This document shows, piece by piece, positions 8,798-17,260 of a stretch of DNA of 64,000 nt (its first letter is position 1; every line of letters starts with the position of its first letter). The DNA is from Streptomyces sp. NBC_01451 (lineage in GTDB: Bacteria; Actinomycetota; Actinomycetes; Streptomycetales; Streptomycetaceae), in contig NZ_CP109479.1 in assembly GCF_036227485.1 (NCBI RefSeq), forward strand, positions 8,990,001 to 9,054,000. Reading direction: 5' to 3'. The position numbers and the translations under genes are program-made. The notes beneath the pieces were generated by a model. The model saw nothing but the letters and a program-made list of their open reading frames with translations, ran no database searches and was not told the origin of the DNA.

Positions 8798-10188
8798 GCC
8801 CGAGCCCTGTGGGACTGCCCCGCACCGACCGGGAACGGCTGCTCCTGGTGCTCGTCCTCGCCGTCACGGTGACCGTGTTCACGGCGACCGTGCCCCTGCT
8901 GCGCGGCTGGTTCGACCTGCGGGTCTACTACGGGACCGTCGACACCTGGGTCCACCACGGCGGCCGGATCTACGACTACCGGGTGCCCGGCACGGAGTAC
9001 GGCTTCACCTATCCGCCGTTCGCGGCCGTCAGCATGCTGCCGATGGCGCTGCTCGGGCTGCGCGCCGCGATCACCGTCGCCCTGCTCCTCAACCTGGCGG
9101 CACTCGGCGCGGTGGTGTGGATGACCGCCGGGCCCGTGGTGCGCCGGTACGGCTGGTACGGGTGGGCCCTGACCGGCTGTGTGCTGGCGCTGTTCGAACC
9201 CGTCCGCGACACCGTCAGTTTCGGCCAGGTGAACCTCGTACTGCTGGCCCTCGTCCTCACCGACGCCTGGCTGCTGACGACCGGGCGGGCCCGCCGGGCG
9301 GGCATCGCGATCGGTCTCGCCGCCGCCATCAAACTGACCCCCGCCCTGTTCATCGGGTTGCTGCTGCTGGCCGGGCGGCGCCGGGCAGCCGGGGTCGCGA
9401 CGGCTGTCGCCGGTGCGGCCACCGCGCTCGCGGTCTGGGTCGCGCCGGACGCCTCGCGCTTCTACTGGAGCGAGGCGCTGTGGGACACCCGGCGCATCGG
9501 GAGGACGGCGTACGTCTCCAACCAGTCGCTCCAGGGTGTGCTCGCGCGGCTGGCCGCGCCCGAGGAACCGAGCCGTGCGGTGTGGCTGGTGCTGGTCGTG
9601 GTCGTCCTCGGGGTGTGGGCGTGGCGGGCCCGGCGGGCCGTCGCGGTGGGGGACTGGTGGGCCGCGTTCGCCCTCACCGGGCTGACCGCGTGCCTGGTCA
9701 GCCCGATCACCTGGGTGCACCACCTCGTCTGGCTGCTGCCGTCGTTCGCCGTCCTGCTGCGCACCGGGCACGCGCGCGTGGCGGGCGCCCTGTACGCGGT
9801 GCTGTGCACGAGCGTGGTGTGGCTGTGGTTCGACGACGCGTCCGGCGTCGACGGCTTCGTGGGCGGCAGCGCGTACGTCTGGGTCACGCTCGGGCTGCTG
9901 CTGTGGCTGCCGGTGGACGCCGCCGGTCAGACCCGCTTCGGGCCCACGATCCGCAACAGCAGCGACACCGCTCCGGCGCCCAGGACGGCCGCTGCGAGGA
10001 TCGTCCAGGTCTCCGGCCAGCCCGGCCCGCTGCCGGACGTCACGGTGGCGGCCACCGGGACCGGGACCGGCACGGGAGCCTCCGGGCCCGCCTGCGGTAC
10101 GGCCCGCGCGGCGACCAGCGAGCCGACGGGAGTGACGCGTCCGGCGGCGCGGAAGCCCCAGTCGAGCAGTGAGCGGGCCTCCTCGTAG
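8794..10188 (+). CDS. GT87/DUF2029-type membrane mannosyltransferase
   Basis: This 464-residue protein has about ten hydrophobic helices. The N-terminal WFDLRVYYGTVDTWVHHGGRIYDY region and YGFTYPPFAAV fit GT-C glycosyltransferase family 87 (mycobacterial PimE-like), with the Asp after the first helix as likely catalytic residue. It starts by ATGA overlap with the preceding glycosyltransferase, so both probably act on one glycan. Recognisable membrane sequence ends near residue 378. The remaining 86 residues are Ala/Thr/Gly-rich low complexity and are encoded antisense to the C-terminus of the neighbouring carboxypeptidase gene. That tail is forced by the absence of an earlier stop. Confidence 0.75.
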   Translation: MSPSPVGLPRTDRERLLLVLVLAVTVTVFTATVPLLRGWFDLRVYYGTVDTWVHHGGRIYDYRVPGTEYGFTYPPFAAVSMLPMALLGLRAAITVALLLNLAALGAVVWMTAGPVVRRYGWYGWALTGCVLALFEPVRDTVSFGQVNLVLLALVLTDAWLLTTGRARRAGIAIGLAAAIKLTPALFIGLLLLAGRRRAAGVATAVAGAATALAVWVAPDASRFYWSEALWDTRRIGRTAYVSNQSLQGVLARLAAPEEPSRAVWLVLVVVVLGVWAWRARRAVAVGDWWAAFALTGLTACLVSPITWVHHLVWLLPSFAVLLRTGHARVAGALYAVLCTSVVWLWFDDASGVDGFVGGSAYVWVTLGLLLWLPVDAAGQTRFGPTIRNSSDTAPAPRTAAARIVQVSGQPGPLPDVTVAATGTGTGTGASGPACGTARAATSEPTGVTRPAARKPQSSSERASS

Positions 10189-11096
10189 ACGGCGAGTCCG
10201 CCGCCGTCCTGAGGGTTCATCACGGTGACGACCAGGGTGCGCCCGCCCCGGCGCGCGGCGGCGACCAGCGTGTTGCCCGCCCTGCTGGTGTAGCCGTTCT
10301 TGACGCCGATCACCCCCCGATAGCGCTCGACGCCGTTGGCGCCGGTCAGCAGCCGGTTGGTGTTCTGGATCTCGTACGACCGGCCGCCTCCGCCCGGGAA
10401 CTTCGCGTAGGCCGTGCCGCAGTACGCGGCGAAGTCGGCGTTGCGCAGCCCGGTCCGGCCGAACACCGCGAGGTCGTAGGCCGACGACACCTGCCCCGAC
10501 GCGTCGTAGCCGTCGGGCGAGCGCACGTGGGTGTCGCGGGCGCCCAGGGAACGGGCCTTGGCCTGCATCCGGACGGCGGTGTCGCGCCAGCCCCCGCTCA
10601 TGGCGGCCAGTACGTGCACGGCGTCGTTCCCGGAGTTGAGGAACACCCCGCGCCACAGGTCGGAGACACGGTACGTGCGTCCGGCCGCGACGCCGACCAG
10701 ACTGCTGCCGGCGCCGATGCCCGTCAGATCGGCCTCGGTGACCTTGTGCCGCAGGCCCGCGGGCAGCGTGGGCAGCACGGTGAGGGCGAAGAGTGTCTTG
10801 AGCGTGCTGGCCGGCGGCAGTTTGCGGTGCGCGTTGTGCGCGGCGAGCACCTCACCGGTGCCGGCGTCGGCCACCAGCCACGACAGCGCGGACACGTCCC
10901 GGGGGAGGCGGGGTGCGCCGGGCCGGAGCCGGGCCTGGGTGCCCGAGCGGTACAGCACACGAGCGTCCGCCGCCGTCGGTGTGCCGGGGTCGGCACCGGT
11001 GCGGGCGGACGCCGGGACGGGCGTGAGCGCCAGGACGCCCGTCACGCTCAGCGCACAGCAGGAGGCGGCGATCCGGGAAGAGAATCTGATGGTCAT
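9927..11096 (-). CDS. Secreted D-alanyl-D-alanine carboxypeptidase (PBP, S11)
   Basis: This 389-residue low-molecular-weight penicillin-binding protein trims D-Ala from peptidoglycan stem peptides. A signal peptide runs to about residue 31 (hydrophobic stretch ending PVPASA). The active-site motifs are STLK at 97-100 and SGN at 155-157. KNG at 266-268 replaces the textbook KTG. A Pro-Val repeat linker and a C-terminal hydrophobic helix ending RIVGPKRV suggest membrane anchoring. The start at 11096 (MTIRFSSRIAAS) gives a clean signal peptide; an upstream in-frame codon would add 22 hydrophilic residues. Its last 262 bases overlap the convergent glycosyltransferase gene. Confidence 0.88.
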   Translation of the reverse strand: MTIRFSSRIAASCCALSVTGVLALTPVPASARTGADPGTPTAADARVLYRSGTQARLRPGAPRLPRDVSALSWLVADAGTGEVLAAHNAHRKLPPASTLKTLFALTVLPTLPAGLRHKVTEADLTGIGAGSSLVGVAAGRTYRVSDLWRGVFLNSGNDAVHVLAAMSGGWRDTAVRMQAKARSLGARDTHVRSPDGYDASGQVSSAYDLAVFGRTGLRNADFAAYCGTAYAKFPGGGGRSYEIQNTNRLLTGANGVERYRGVIGVKNGYTSRAGNTLVAAARRGGRTLVVTVMNPQDGGGLAVYEEARSLLDWGFRAAGRVTPVGSLVAARAVPQAGPEAPVPVPVPVAATVTSGSGPGWPETWTILAAAVLGAGAVSLLLRIVGPKRV

Positions 11097-11205
11097 ACCG
11101 CAAACGTAAGAATGGACGAGCCGAACACCGCGCTGCCGGGGCCGTTGGGCGAGCCCGAACACCCGGATGCCACACCCGGGAGCGCGCGGGCCCCCGAGGG
11201 CGTGG

Positions 11206-12351
11206 CTACTCGGCGAGCAGCGTCGGCTGGATCCGCCGCAGGAAGGTCGCGTTGTCGGGCGTGCTGCGGAGCCGCTCCAGGAGCGTCTCCAGGCTCGCCT
11301 GGCCGTCCCGTGTCTGCAGGGCCCGCCGCAGCCCCTGTACGGTCGTCAACTCGGCCGGGGACAGCAGGAGTTCCTCGCGGCGGGTGCCGGACGGGTTGAT
11401 GTCGACGGCCGGGTAGACGCGCCGGGAGGCCAGCTCGCGGCTCAGCCGCAGCTCCAGGTTGCCCGTGCCTTTCAGCTCCTCGAAGAAGAAGTCGTCGGCG
11501 CGGGAGCCGGTCTCCACCAGGGCCGTGGCGAGGATCGTGAGCGAACCGCCCTCCTCCGCCAGGCGCGCGGAGCCGAACAGCCGCTTCGGTCCGAGCAGCG
11601 CGGCGGCGTCGACACCGCCGCTGAGGGTGCGTCCACCGGAGGCCGCCGCGTTGTTGTGTGCCCGGCACAGCCGGGTGAGCGAGTCGAGGAGGATGACGAC
11701 GTCCTCGCCCGCCTCGACGAGCCGCTTGGCCCGTTCGACGACGAGTTCGGCGAGCGCGATGTGCTGCTTGGGCGCCTTGTCGAAGGTCGAGGCGTACACC
11801 TCGCCGCGCACGGAGCGCCGCATGTCGGTGACCTCCTCGGGCCGCTCGTCGAGCAGCACCACCATCAGGCGGCACTCGGGGTGGTTGCCGGCGACGGCAG
11901 CCGCCACCTGCTGGAGCAGCACGGTCTTGCCGGTCTTGGGCGGGGCCACGATCAGCCCGCGCTGGCCCTTGCCGACGGGGGCGATGAGGTCGGCGACGCG
12001 TCCGGTGAGTCCGGCCGCCGGGTGTTCGAGGCGGAGCCGGTCACGAGGGTGCAGCGGGGTGAGGTCGCGGAAGTGGCGACGCCCGCGCAGCTCTTCGGGC
12101 GCACGGCCGTTGACCAGCGCGACCTCGGTCATTGCGCGCTGGGTGCCTTGCGCGCCGACGACGAGGTCGCCCTTGCGCAGGCCGTGGCGGCGGATCAGCG
12201 CCGGGGAGACCTGGAGGTCGGTGGGTGTGGGCAGGCAGCTGTCGGCGGCCCGCAGGTACCCCTTCCCGTTGCCGTCGATGTCGAGGACACCGGTCGCGAT
12301 CCGGGTCGGGGGCAGTTGTTCTACCGGAGGATGTTCGAGTGTGGTGGTCAT
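11206..12351 (-). CDS. Compact second Rho transcription termination factor
   Basis: A 381-residue Rho homologue. It has the primary RNA-binding domain (GVLDIDGNGKGYLRAADS, about 21-80), P-loop APPKTGKT at 136-143, the catalytic-Glu region LDERPEEVTDM near 168, Walker B DVVILLDS at 217-224, and the downstream loops EEGGSLTILATALVETGSR and KGTGNLELRLSR. It is shorter than E. coli Rho (419 residues). It lacks both the N-terminal helical domain and the long charged insertion typical of the main Streptomyces Rho, so it is probably a paralogue. AAAGGA lies 10 bases before the ATG. It stands alone with no operon partner. Its targets are unknown. Confidence 0.85.
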   Translation of the reverse strand: MTTTLEHPPVEQLPPTRIATGVLDIDGNGKGYLRAADSCLPTPTDLQVSPALIRRHGLRKGDLVVGAQGTQRAMTEVALVNGRAPEELRGRRHFRDLTPLHPRDRLRLEHPAAGLTGRVADLIAPVGKGQRGLIVAPPKTGKTVLLQQVAAAVAGNHPECRLMVVLLDERPEEVTDMRRSVRGEVYASTFDKAPKQHIALAELVVERAKRLVEAGEDVVILLDSLTRLCRAHNNAAASGGRTLSGGVDAAALLGPKRLFGSARLAEEGGSLTILATALVETGSRADDFFFEELKGTGNLELRLSRELASRRVYPAVDINPSGTRREELLLSPAELTTVQGLRRALQTRDGQASLETLLERLRSTPDNATFLRRIQPTLLAE

Positions 12352-12661
12352 GGTCGGGGGGTCCTTTCACGGACGGGGAAACGCATGCCGCATGAGGCAC
12401 GCGGAAGAGAACGGAGGGTGAGGGCCGCGAGAACTGAGCGCGCCGGGCGCGCTACGGGCGGCGGGAGACAGCGACACCTCGGGTACGACAGAACCGCGTC
12501 GTGGTTGATGAGGTGGTACTGGAAGAGCCGATGTGCCGATCGGAATCCGACGGGCGGTTCGGCGAACTGAGGAAGAACTGCACCGGCGCCCGCAACGGGG
12601 CGTACACAAGTGCTGACAGCACCGTACCACACGGTGCGCGGGTGCTGCTGTGCGTTGCGAC
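12352..12661. other. Intergenic region upstream of the rho paralogue
   Basis: 310 bases between the rho-paralogue start and the stop of the methyltransferase gene, both on the minus strand. It holds the ribosome-binding site AAAGGA for the rho paralogue and presumably its promoter. I see no recognisable coding sequence, strong palindrome or RNA structure. Confidence 0.5.
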
Positions 12662-13543
12662 TCAGCGGCTCGCGAGGAGCCCGTACAGGAGCGGGATGCG
12701 CGGCTCGGGCAGCCGCCACCAGCCCGACTCCGTACGTTCCATACGGGGCCAGCGCGGCCAGGGCAGTTCGTCGCTCTCGCGCAACCGCCGGACGGTCAGT
12801 CCCGCACCGATCAACGCGTTGACCGTCTCGTCCATTCCGTGCATCCACTCGAAGCTCTCGGTGGCTCCCGCGACGGCCGGCCCGTCGGTGTACGTGAACG
12901 TCGAGTCACGGTGCACGGCGACGCCCGGCGCGCCCAGGTAGTCGTGCCGCAGCAGGAGTTCACCGGTGTCGTCCGGTGCGGGCTTCGGGCCCAGCGAGTT
13001 GAGCAGCGGATGGAACTCCACGAGGTACAACAGGCCGCCGGGGCGCAGGAGTCGGGCGACCGTCTCCGCCCAGCGGTCCAGGTCGGGCAGGTAGCACAGG
13101 GCGCCCTTCCCGGTGTACACGACGTCGAACCGCCGTTGTCCCAGGGCCTCCACGGCGTCGTAGACGTTGGCCCGTACGTACGTCACGTCGAGGCCCGCCT
13201 TCGCCGCGATGCCGCGCGCGGCCGTCACGGACGCCTCGGAGATGTCGAGTCCGACGGCCCGTGCCCCGCGCTCGGCGAAGGCGAGGGTCTCCGTGCCGAG
13301 GTGGCACTGGAGGTGGAGCACATCGCGGTCGGCCAGTTCGCCGAGGTCGTCCCACTCCCAGGAGGCGAACCAGCGCGACGGGTCGAGGCTCTCGGCCAGG
13401 CCGTAGAAGCGGCTGGCGAGATGGACCGGGGTACGCGCGTCCCAGTTGGCCTCGTTGGCCCGCATCATCCGCGCGTGCTCGTCGGTGGTCATGAGGCCAT
13501 CCAACCAAAACGCGTCCGCCGCCGTGGTGCGCATACCAGCCAT
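12662..13543 (-). CDS. Class I SAM-dependent methyltransferase
   Basis: A 293-residue soluble methyltransferase. The SAM-binding motif I is unusual: VLHLQCHLGTETLAFAERGARAVGLDIS, near residue 90, uses LQCHLGT in place of the common DxGxGxG. This variant is typical of one family of bacterial methyltransferases. Motif IV is FDVVYTGKGALCYLPDLDRW near 155. A GGGGG box stands about 5 bases before the ATG at 13543; alternative starts are 13534 and 13492. The substrate is unknown. It is divergent from the SDR-VOC-MFS operon, with a 108-base gap that must hold both promoters. Confidence 0.82.
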   Translation of the reverse strand: MAGMRTTAADAFWLDGLMTTDEHARMMRANEANWDARTPVHLASRFYGLAESLDPSRWFASWEWDDLGELADRDVLHLQCHLGTETLAFAERGARAVGLDISEASVTAARGIAAKAGLDVTYVRANVYDAVEALGQRRFDVVYTGKGALCYLPDLDRWAETVARLLRPGGLLYLVEFHPLLNSLGPKPAPDDTGELLLRHDYLGAPGVAVHRDSTFTYTDGPAVAGATESFEWMHGMDETVNALIGAGLTVRRLRESDELPWPRWPRMERTESGWWRLPEPRIPLLYGLLASR

Positions 13544-13651
13544 ACGAACCCCCGATGGACCTGGAGCGACGCATTTCTTGTTCTGCCGAATGGCCGTACC
13601 TACGCTTCCAACACCGCACTCCGGCGGCACTGGACAAGGGACATGGCAGCC

Positions 13652-14422
13652 ATGGGTCGACTGGCCGGGAAAATCGCTTTCATCAGTGGAACGGGGGCCG
13701 GAATAGGCCGTGCCGCGGCCCTCGTATTCGCCGCCGAAGGCGCCACTGTATTCGGCTGTGATCTCGACGAGGACAGTGCCGGAGAAACCGTCGAACTCGT
13801 CGAGAAGGCCGGCGGGATCATGCGGTCGCTGGCTCCCGTGGACCTCTCCACCGAAAGCGGCTCCCGGGAGTGGATCGAAGCCGGCCTCGCGGTGTTCGGG
13901 GGGATCGACATCCTCTACAACAACGCCTCCGCCCTGCGGAACGGGCCGTTCGACACCCAGCCCGTCGAGGACTGGTACTTCACCATCCGCAACGAACTGG
14001 ACATCCCCTACTTCTGCACCCGGGCGGCCTGGCCGCACCTGATCGCGCGCGGCGGCGGGGCCGTCCTCAACGTGGCCTCCGTGGCCGCCGTACGCGGGGC
14101 GCCGTTCATGCCGATGGTGCCCCACGGGGCCGCCAAGGGCGGCGTGCTGGCGATGAGCAGGCACCTGTGCGCGGCCGGCGCCCCGCACCGCATCCGCGTC
14201 AACACCATCGCCCCCGGCATGACCCGCACCTCGGCCACCGCCCCCTTCCTCGATGATCCGGACGGACCCCGGGCGCAGTTGGAGGCGCGCATCCCGGTCG
14301 GGCGGGTCGGCGAACCGGAGGACATCGCGCGGGCCGCCGCCTTCCTCTGCTCCGACGAGGCGGCCTTCGTCAACGGCGCCAACCTCATGGTCGACGGCGG
14401 CGACAGCGCGATGGCGGGCTGA
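13652..14422 (+). CDS. SDR-fold protein with His in place of the catalytic Tyr
   Basis: This 256-residue classical short-chain dehydrogenase/reductase has the cofactor motif SGTGAGIGRAA near residue 14, a basic/acidic switch GCDLDEDS indicating NAD preference, and NNAS near 91. In the catalytic region the usual Tyr-x-x-x-Lys reads HGAAK (PMVPHGAAKGGV), so the catalytic tyrosine is replaced by histidine, while the preceding Ser (NVASVAA) and the Lys remain. It may be catalytically altered, or use histidine as acid/base. The ATG at 13652 has AAGGG 11 bases upstream; 13643 is also in frame. It is first in an operon with a VOC protein and an MFS exporter. Confidence 0.85.
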   Translation: MGRLAGKIAFISGTGAGIGRAAALVFAAEGATVFGCDLDEDSAGETVELVEKAGGIMRSLAPVDLSTESGSREWIEAGLAVFGGIDILYNNASALRNGPFDTQPVEDWYFTIRNELDIPYFCTRAAWPHLIARGGGAVLNVASVAAVRGAPFMPMVPHGAAKGGVLAMSRHLCAAGAPHRIRVNTIAPGMTRTSATAPFLDDPDGPRAQLEARIPVGRVGEPEDIARAAAFLCSDEAAFVNGANLMVDGGDSAMAG

Positions 14423-14428
14423 GCCGAC

Positions 14429-14842
14429 GTGACCACCCGACTCGACCACGTGGGCGTCAACGTACGCGATCTGACCGCCCAGACCGCCTGGTACCAGGGC
14501 GCGTTCGGACTCAGGACCGTCTTCGAGTTCCACCTCGAAGGTCCCGGACTGAGCGGAGTCGTCCTGGAACACGCGGACGGCTGGCGCGTCGAACTGCTCG
14601 CCCGGCCCGGTTCCGCCCCGGGACTGCGCGCCCCGGATCCACTGACCGCCGCGCTCACCGAGGGATACGGGCACTTCGCGGTCACCACCCCCGAACTCGA
14701 CCCCGTTCACGAAGCACTGGTGGCCCTCGGCGCGGGCGAGGTCATGAAACCGGGGCCGTCCCCCGAACCGGGCGTGCGTATGGCCTGGGTCAGCGACCCC
14801 GAGGGAAATCTCATCGAACTCATAGAGAAGAAGCCGCGATGA
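14429..14842 (+). CDS. VOC-superfamily protein (glyoxalase/dioxygenase fold)
   Basis: 137 residues forming one VOC module of paired beta-alpha-beta-beta-beta units. It starts RLDHVGVNVRDLTAQTAWYQGAFGL, with a metal-ligand-like His (LDHVG). A second ligand region is EGYGHFAVTTPELD, and it ends DPEGNLIELIEK with the conserved metal-binding Glu. That leaves the metal site largely intact. The family includes lyases, dioxygenases, isomerases and binding proteins, so the reaction cannot be named. GTG start 7 bases after the SDR stop; its stop overlaps the MFS start by ATGA. Its place between an SDR and an exporter suggests metabolism of, or resistance to, a small molecule. Confidence 0.82.
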   Translation: MTTRLDHVGVNVRDLTAQTAWYQGAFGLRTVFEFHLEGPGLSGVVLEHADGWRVELLARPGSAPGLRAPDPLTAALTEGYGHFAVTTPELDPVHEALVALGAGEVMKPGPSPEPGVRMAWVSDPEGNLIELIEKKPR

Positions 14843-16383
14843 CGCAGACAACGAAATCGATCTCCCCGAACAGACTCGACAAGGGCACGCTCATTGCCTG
14901 TTGCCTCGCGGTCGCGGCGGCACAATTGTGCATTACCGTTCCCTCGCCCATCAATGGGGAAATCCAGGCCGCATTCGGTGCCTCGGGTTCCCAGGTGGCC
15001 TGGGTGACCTCCGCCTTCATTCTCCCCACCGCCATTCTGGAACTGAATTTCGGTGTGGTCGGAGACCTGTTCGGCCGGAAACGCCTGCTGGTGCTCGGCG
15101 GACTGATCCTGGCCCTCGGCGAACTCCTCAACGCCACCGCCCAGAGCATCGGCATGCTCTGGGCCGGCCAGGCCCTCGCCGGTGTCGGTGCCGCCGCGCT
15201 CTTCCCCAGCTCCCTCGCGGTCATCGCCGCGGCCACCCCGGACCAGAAGGACCGGGCGAAAGCCGTGTCCACCTGGGCACTGAGCATCTCCCTCGCCTCG
15301 GCCGCCGGACCGCTGTCCTCCGGAATCCTCGCCACGGTCGCCGACTTCCGCTGGGCGTTCGTCCCGCCGGTCGTCCTCGGGCTGGTCGTCGCGGTCGCGT
15401 GCTGGAAGCTGGTCACCGACTCCAGGGCACCTGAGGGCCGCACACTCGACTGGCCCGGCCAGATCACCATCGCCGTCGGGCTCACCGCCCTGCTCTGGGG
15501 CATCATCGAGGGCGGCGAGCGCGGCTGGAGCAGTGCGGCGATCGTCGGCTCGCTCTCCCTGGCCGCGGTGGCCCTCGTCGGGTTCGTCGTCGCCGAACTG
15601 CGCGCCGTGTCACCGATGTTCAACCTGGAACTGCTGAAGATCCCCTCGTTCGCGGCGGCTGCCGTCGTCGCCCTCGCCGGGATGTTCGGCTTCATCGGCA
15701 CCGCCTACTGCGTGTCGATCCGGCTCGGCGCGGTGATGCACCTGAGCGCCCTGAAGGCCGGCATGCCCTTCGTCATCCTCCAGCTGATCCCGCTGCTCCT
15801 CGCCCCCGTGCTGAGCCGGATGCTGACCAGGATCGACGCCCGCTGGCTGCTGATGGGCGGGCTGCTGCCGATGGCCGCCGGCCAGTTCTGGATCGCCGCC
15901 CTGCCCATCACCACCACCTCCCTCGCGGCCTTCATCGGGCCGGTGCTGCTGCTCGGCGTCGGCTTCATCTGCGTGGTGTCGTCGCTGACCTCCGCCGCCG
16001 TGAACGCCGTACCGATCCACATGACCGGTATGGCCAGCGGTGCCACCAGTCTCGTGCGCGAGTTCGGACAAGGGCTCGGTCCGGCCGTCATCAGCACGAT
16101 CGCCATGAGCGCCGCGTCCTCCGCGCTCGTCGGCAAGCTCAGCGGCGCCGACGCGGGGATGGAGGCGGCGGCCGGACCGCTCGCCGTCGTCAACGCGGGC
16201 AGCGACAGTGCCCGGGCCGCCGCCCAGACCGCCCTCGGCCACGGCATGGCGGTGGGCGTGGTGATCTGCGGCTGCGCCTCGCTGCTGGGCGCGGTGGTCA
16301 CCCTGCTCCTGGTCCGGAAGAACACCGCCCGGTCGGAGGCCGACGTGACCGGAGAGGCGGCGGTGCAGCCCGCGTCCGCGTGA
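14839..16383 (+). CDS. MFS drug:proton antiporter, DHA2 (14-TMS) type
   Basis: A 514-residue transporter with about 14 predicted helices. The first cytoplasmic loop carries motif A, GVVGDLFGRKRLLV, and helix 5 carries the motif C-like SLASAAGPLSSGIL typical of exporters. It overlaps the VOC gene by ATGA and ends 8 bases before a strong bidirectional hairpin. In context it may export, or less likely import, the compound handled by the SDR and VOC proteins and the neighbouring catabolic island. The substrate cannot be inferred from sequence. Confidence 0.88.
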   Translation: MTQTTKSISPNRLDKGTLIACCLAVAAAQLCITVPSPINGEIQAAFGASGSQVAWVTSAFILPTAILELNFGVVGDLFGRKRLLVLGGLILALGELLNATAQSIGMLWAGQALAGVGAAALFPSSLAVIAAATPDQKDRAKAVSTWALSISLASAAGPLSSGILATVADFRWAFVPPVVLGLVVAVACWKLVTDSRAPEGRTLDWPGQITIAVGLTALLWGIIEGGERGWSSAAIVGSLSLAAVALVGFVVAELRAVSPMFNLELLKIPSFAAAAVVALAGMFGFIGTAYCVSIRLGAVMHLSALKAGMPFVILQLIPLLLAPVLSRMLTRIDARWLLMGGLLPMAAGQFWIAALPITTTSLAAFIGPVLLLGVGFICVVSSLTSAAVNAVPIHMTGMASGATSLVREFGQGLGPAVISTIAMSAASSALVGKLSGADAGMEAAAGPLAVVNAGSDSARAAAQTALGHGMAVGVVICGCASLLGAVVTLLLVRKNTARSEADVTGEAAVQPASA

Positions 16384-16391
16384 ACCGTGAC

Positions 16392-16443
16392 GCGCGAGAG
16401 CGGGGAGGCCCGGGCAGATGCCCGGGCCTCCCCGCTCTCGCGC
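16392..16443. terminator. Bidirectional terminator, perfect 24-bp stem
   Basis: Left arm 16392-16415 pairs perfectly with right arm 16420-16443 around the loop AGAT. It lies between the convergent MFS (stop 16383) and SDR (stop 16454) genes and should end transcription from both sides. No U-tract. Confidence 0.9.
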
Positions 16444-16453
16444 TGTGGTTTCG

Positions 16454-17224
16454 TCAGGACGCGTCGAGGGCGTTGGTGATGGCCTTCACGCCGCCGTGCG
16501 CCGCGTAGCCGCCGTCCACCGTGATCTCCGCGCCGTTGACGTACGACGCCTCGTCGGAGAGCAGGTAGACGACGAGCGGCGCCACCTCGTCGGTGGTGCC
16601 GGGGCGGCCCTGGGGTGTCATCGCGAGATGCGCGCGCACGAACACCGGGTTGGCGCTCGCCATCAGCGGGGTCTCGATGTATCCGGGGTGGATCACGTTC
16701 GTACGGATGCCCCGGGGCGCCAACTCCAGCGCGGCCACCCGCGACAGGCCCCGCAGCGCCCACTTGCTCGCCGTGTACGCGACCGCGTGATGGGCCGTCA
16801 GACCGGCCACCGAGCCGACGTTCACGATCGACGAACCGGCCGGCATCAGCGGAGCCAGCGCCTGGATGCCGAGCAGCGCGCCCGTGGTGTTCACCGCGAA
16901 CGCCCGGTTCCAGTCGGCGATTTCGACCTCGCCGAGCCGCGCCCGTACGGCGATGCCCGCGTTGTTCACGAGCCCGTGCACCACATCCAGCGAGGCCGCG
17001 AGAGCCGCCCAGTCGTCCTCGGACGACACGTCCAGGTGCCGGTGGACGACGTCGAGGCCGTCGGCGCGCAGGGCGGCGGCGAGTTTCTCGCCGGGTTCGT
17101 CGAGGACGTCGGTCGCGATCACCGACGCGCCCTCCCGGGCCGCCGCCGTCACCTCCGCGGCGCCCTGGCCCTGTGCTGCTCCGGTGACGACGACGGTGCG
17201 GCCGGCCAGACGCGTACGGCTCAC
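16454..17224 (-). CDS. Short-chain dehydrogenase/reductase
   Basis: 256 residues, classical SDR. The cofactor motif is VTGAAQGQGAAEV near residue 13, ATDVLD suggests NAD, NNAG is near 88, and the catalytic Ser-Tyr-Lys triad is intact (NVGSVAG, then YTASK). It resembles 3-oxoacyl-ACP-reductase/hydroxysteroid-type dehydrogenases. The GTG start lies 36 bases after the LysR gene on the same strand, so the two are probably co-transcribed. Within the catabolic island it would supply a ketone/alcohol oxidation step. The substrate is not known. Confidence 0.87.
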   Translation of the reverse strand: MSRTRLAGRTVVVTGAAQGQGAAEVTAAAREGASVIATDVLDEPGEKLAAALRADGLDVVHRHLDVSSEDDWAALAASLDVVHGLVNNAGIAVRARLGEVEIADWNRAFAVNTTGALLGIQALAPLMPAGSSIVNVGSVAGLTAHHAVAYTASKWALRGLSRVAALELAPRGIRTNVIHPGYIETPLMASANPVFVRAHLAMTPQGRPGTTDEVAPLVVYLLSDEASYVNGAEITVDGGYAAHGGVKAITNALDAS

Positions 17225-17260
17225 GGTTCCTCCAAGGGGGCTCGGGACTCCCCTCCCACG

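Noticed and set aside
8767..10656. Long open frame antisense to the glycosyltransferase and in another frame of the carboxypeptidase
   Set aside because: Arg/Gly/Pro-rich composition with no domain; a shadow of high-GC codon bias.
9927..11096. KNG instead of KTG as proof of an inactive carboxypeptidase
   Set aside because: SxxK and SxN motifs are intact, and I recall KNG in related actinobacterial proteins; a conservative change, not strong evidence.
12650..13642. Long upstream extension of the SDR at 13.6 kb
   Set aside because: It is antisense to the methyltransferase gene, and the SDR Rossmann motif starts right after 13652.
13652..16383. SDR-VOC-MFS as an antibiotic biosynthetic cluster
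   Set aside because: No core biosynthetic enzyme (NRPS, PKS, terpene synthase, RiPP) is near; a catabolic or resistance role fits better.
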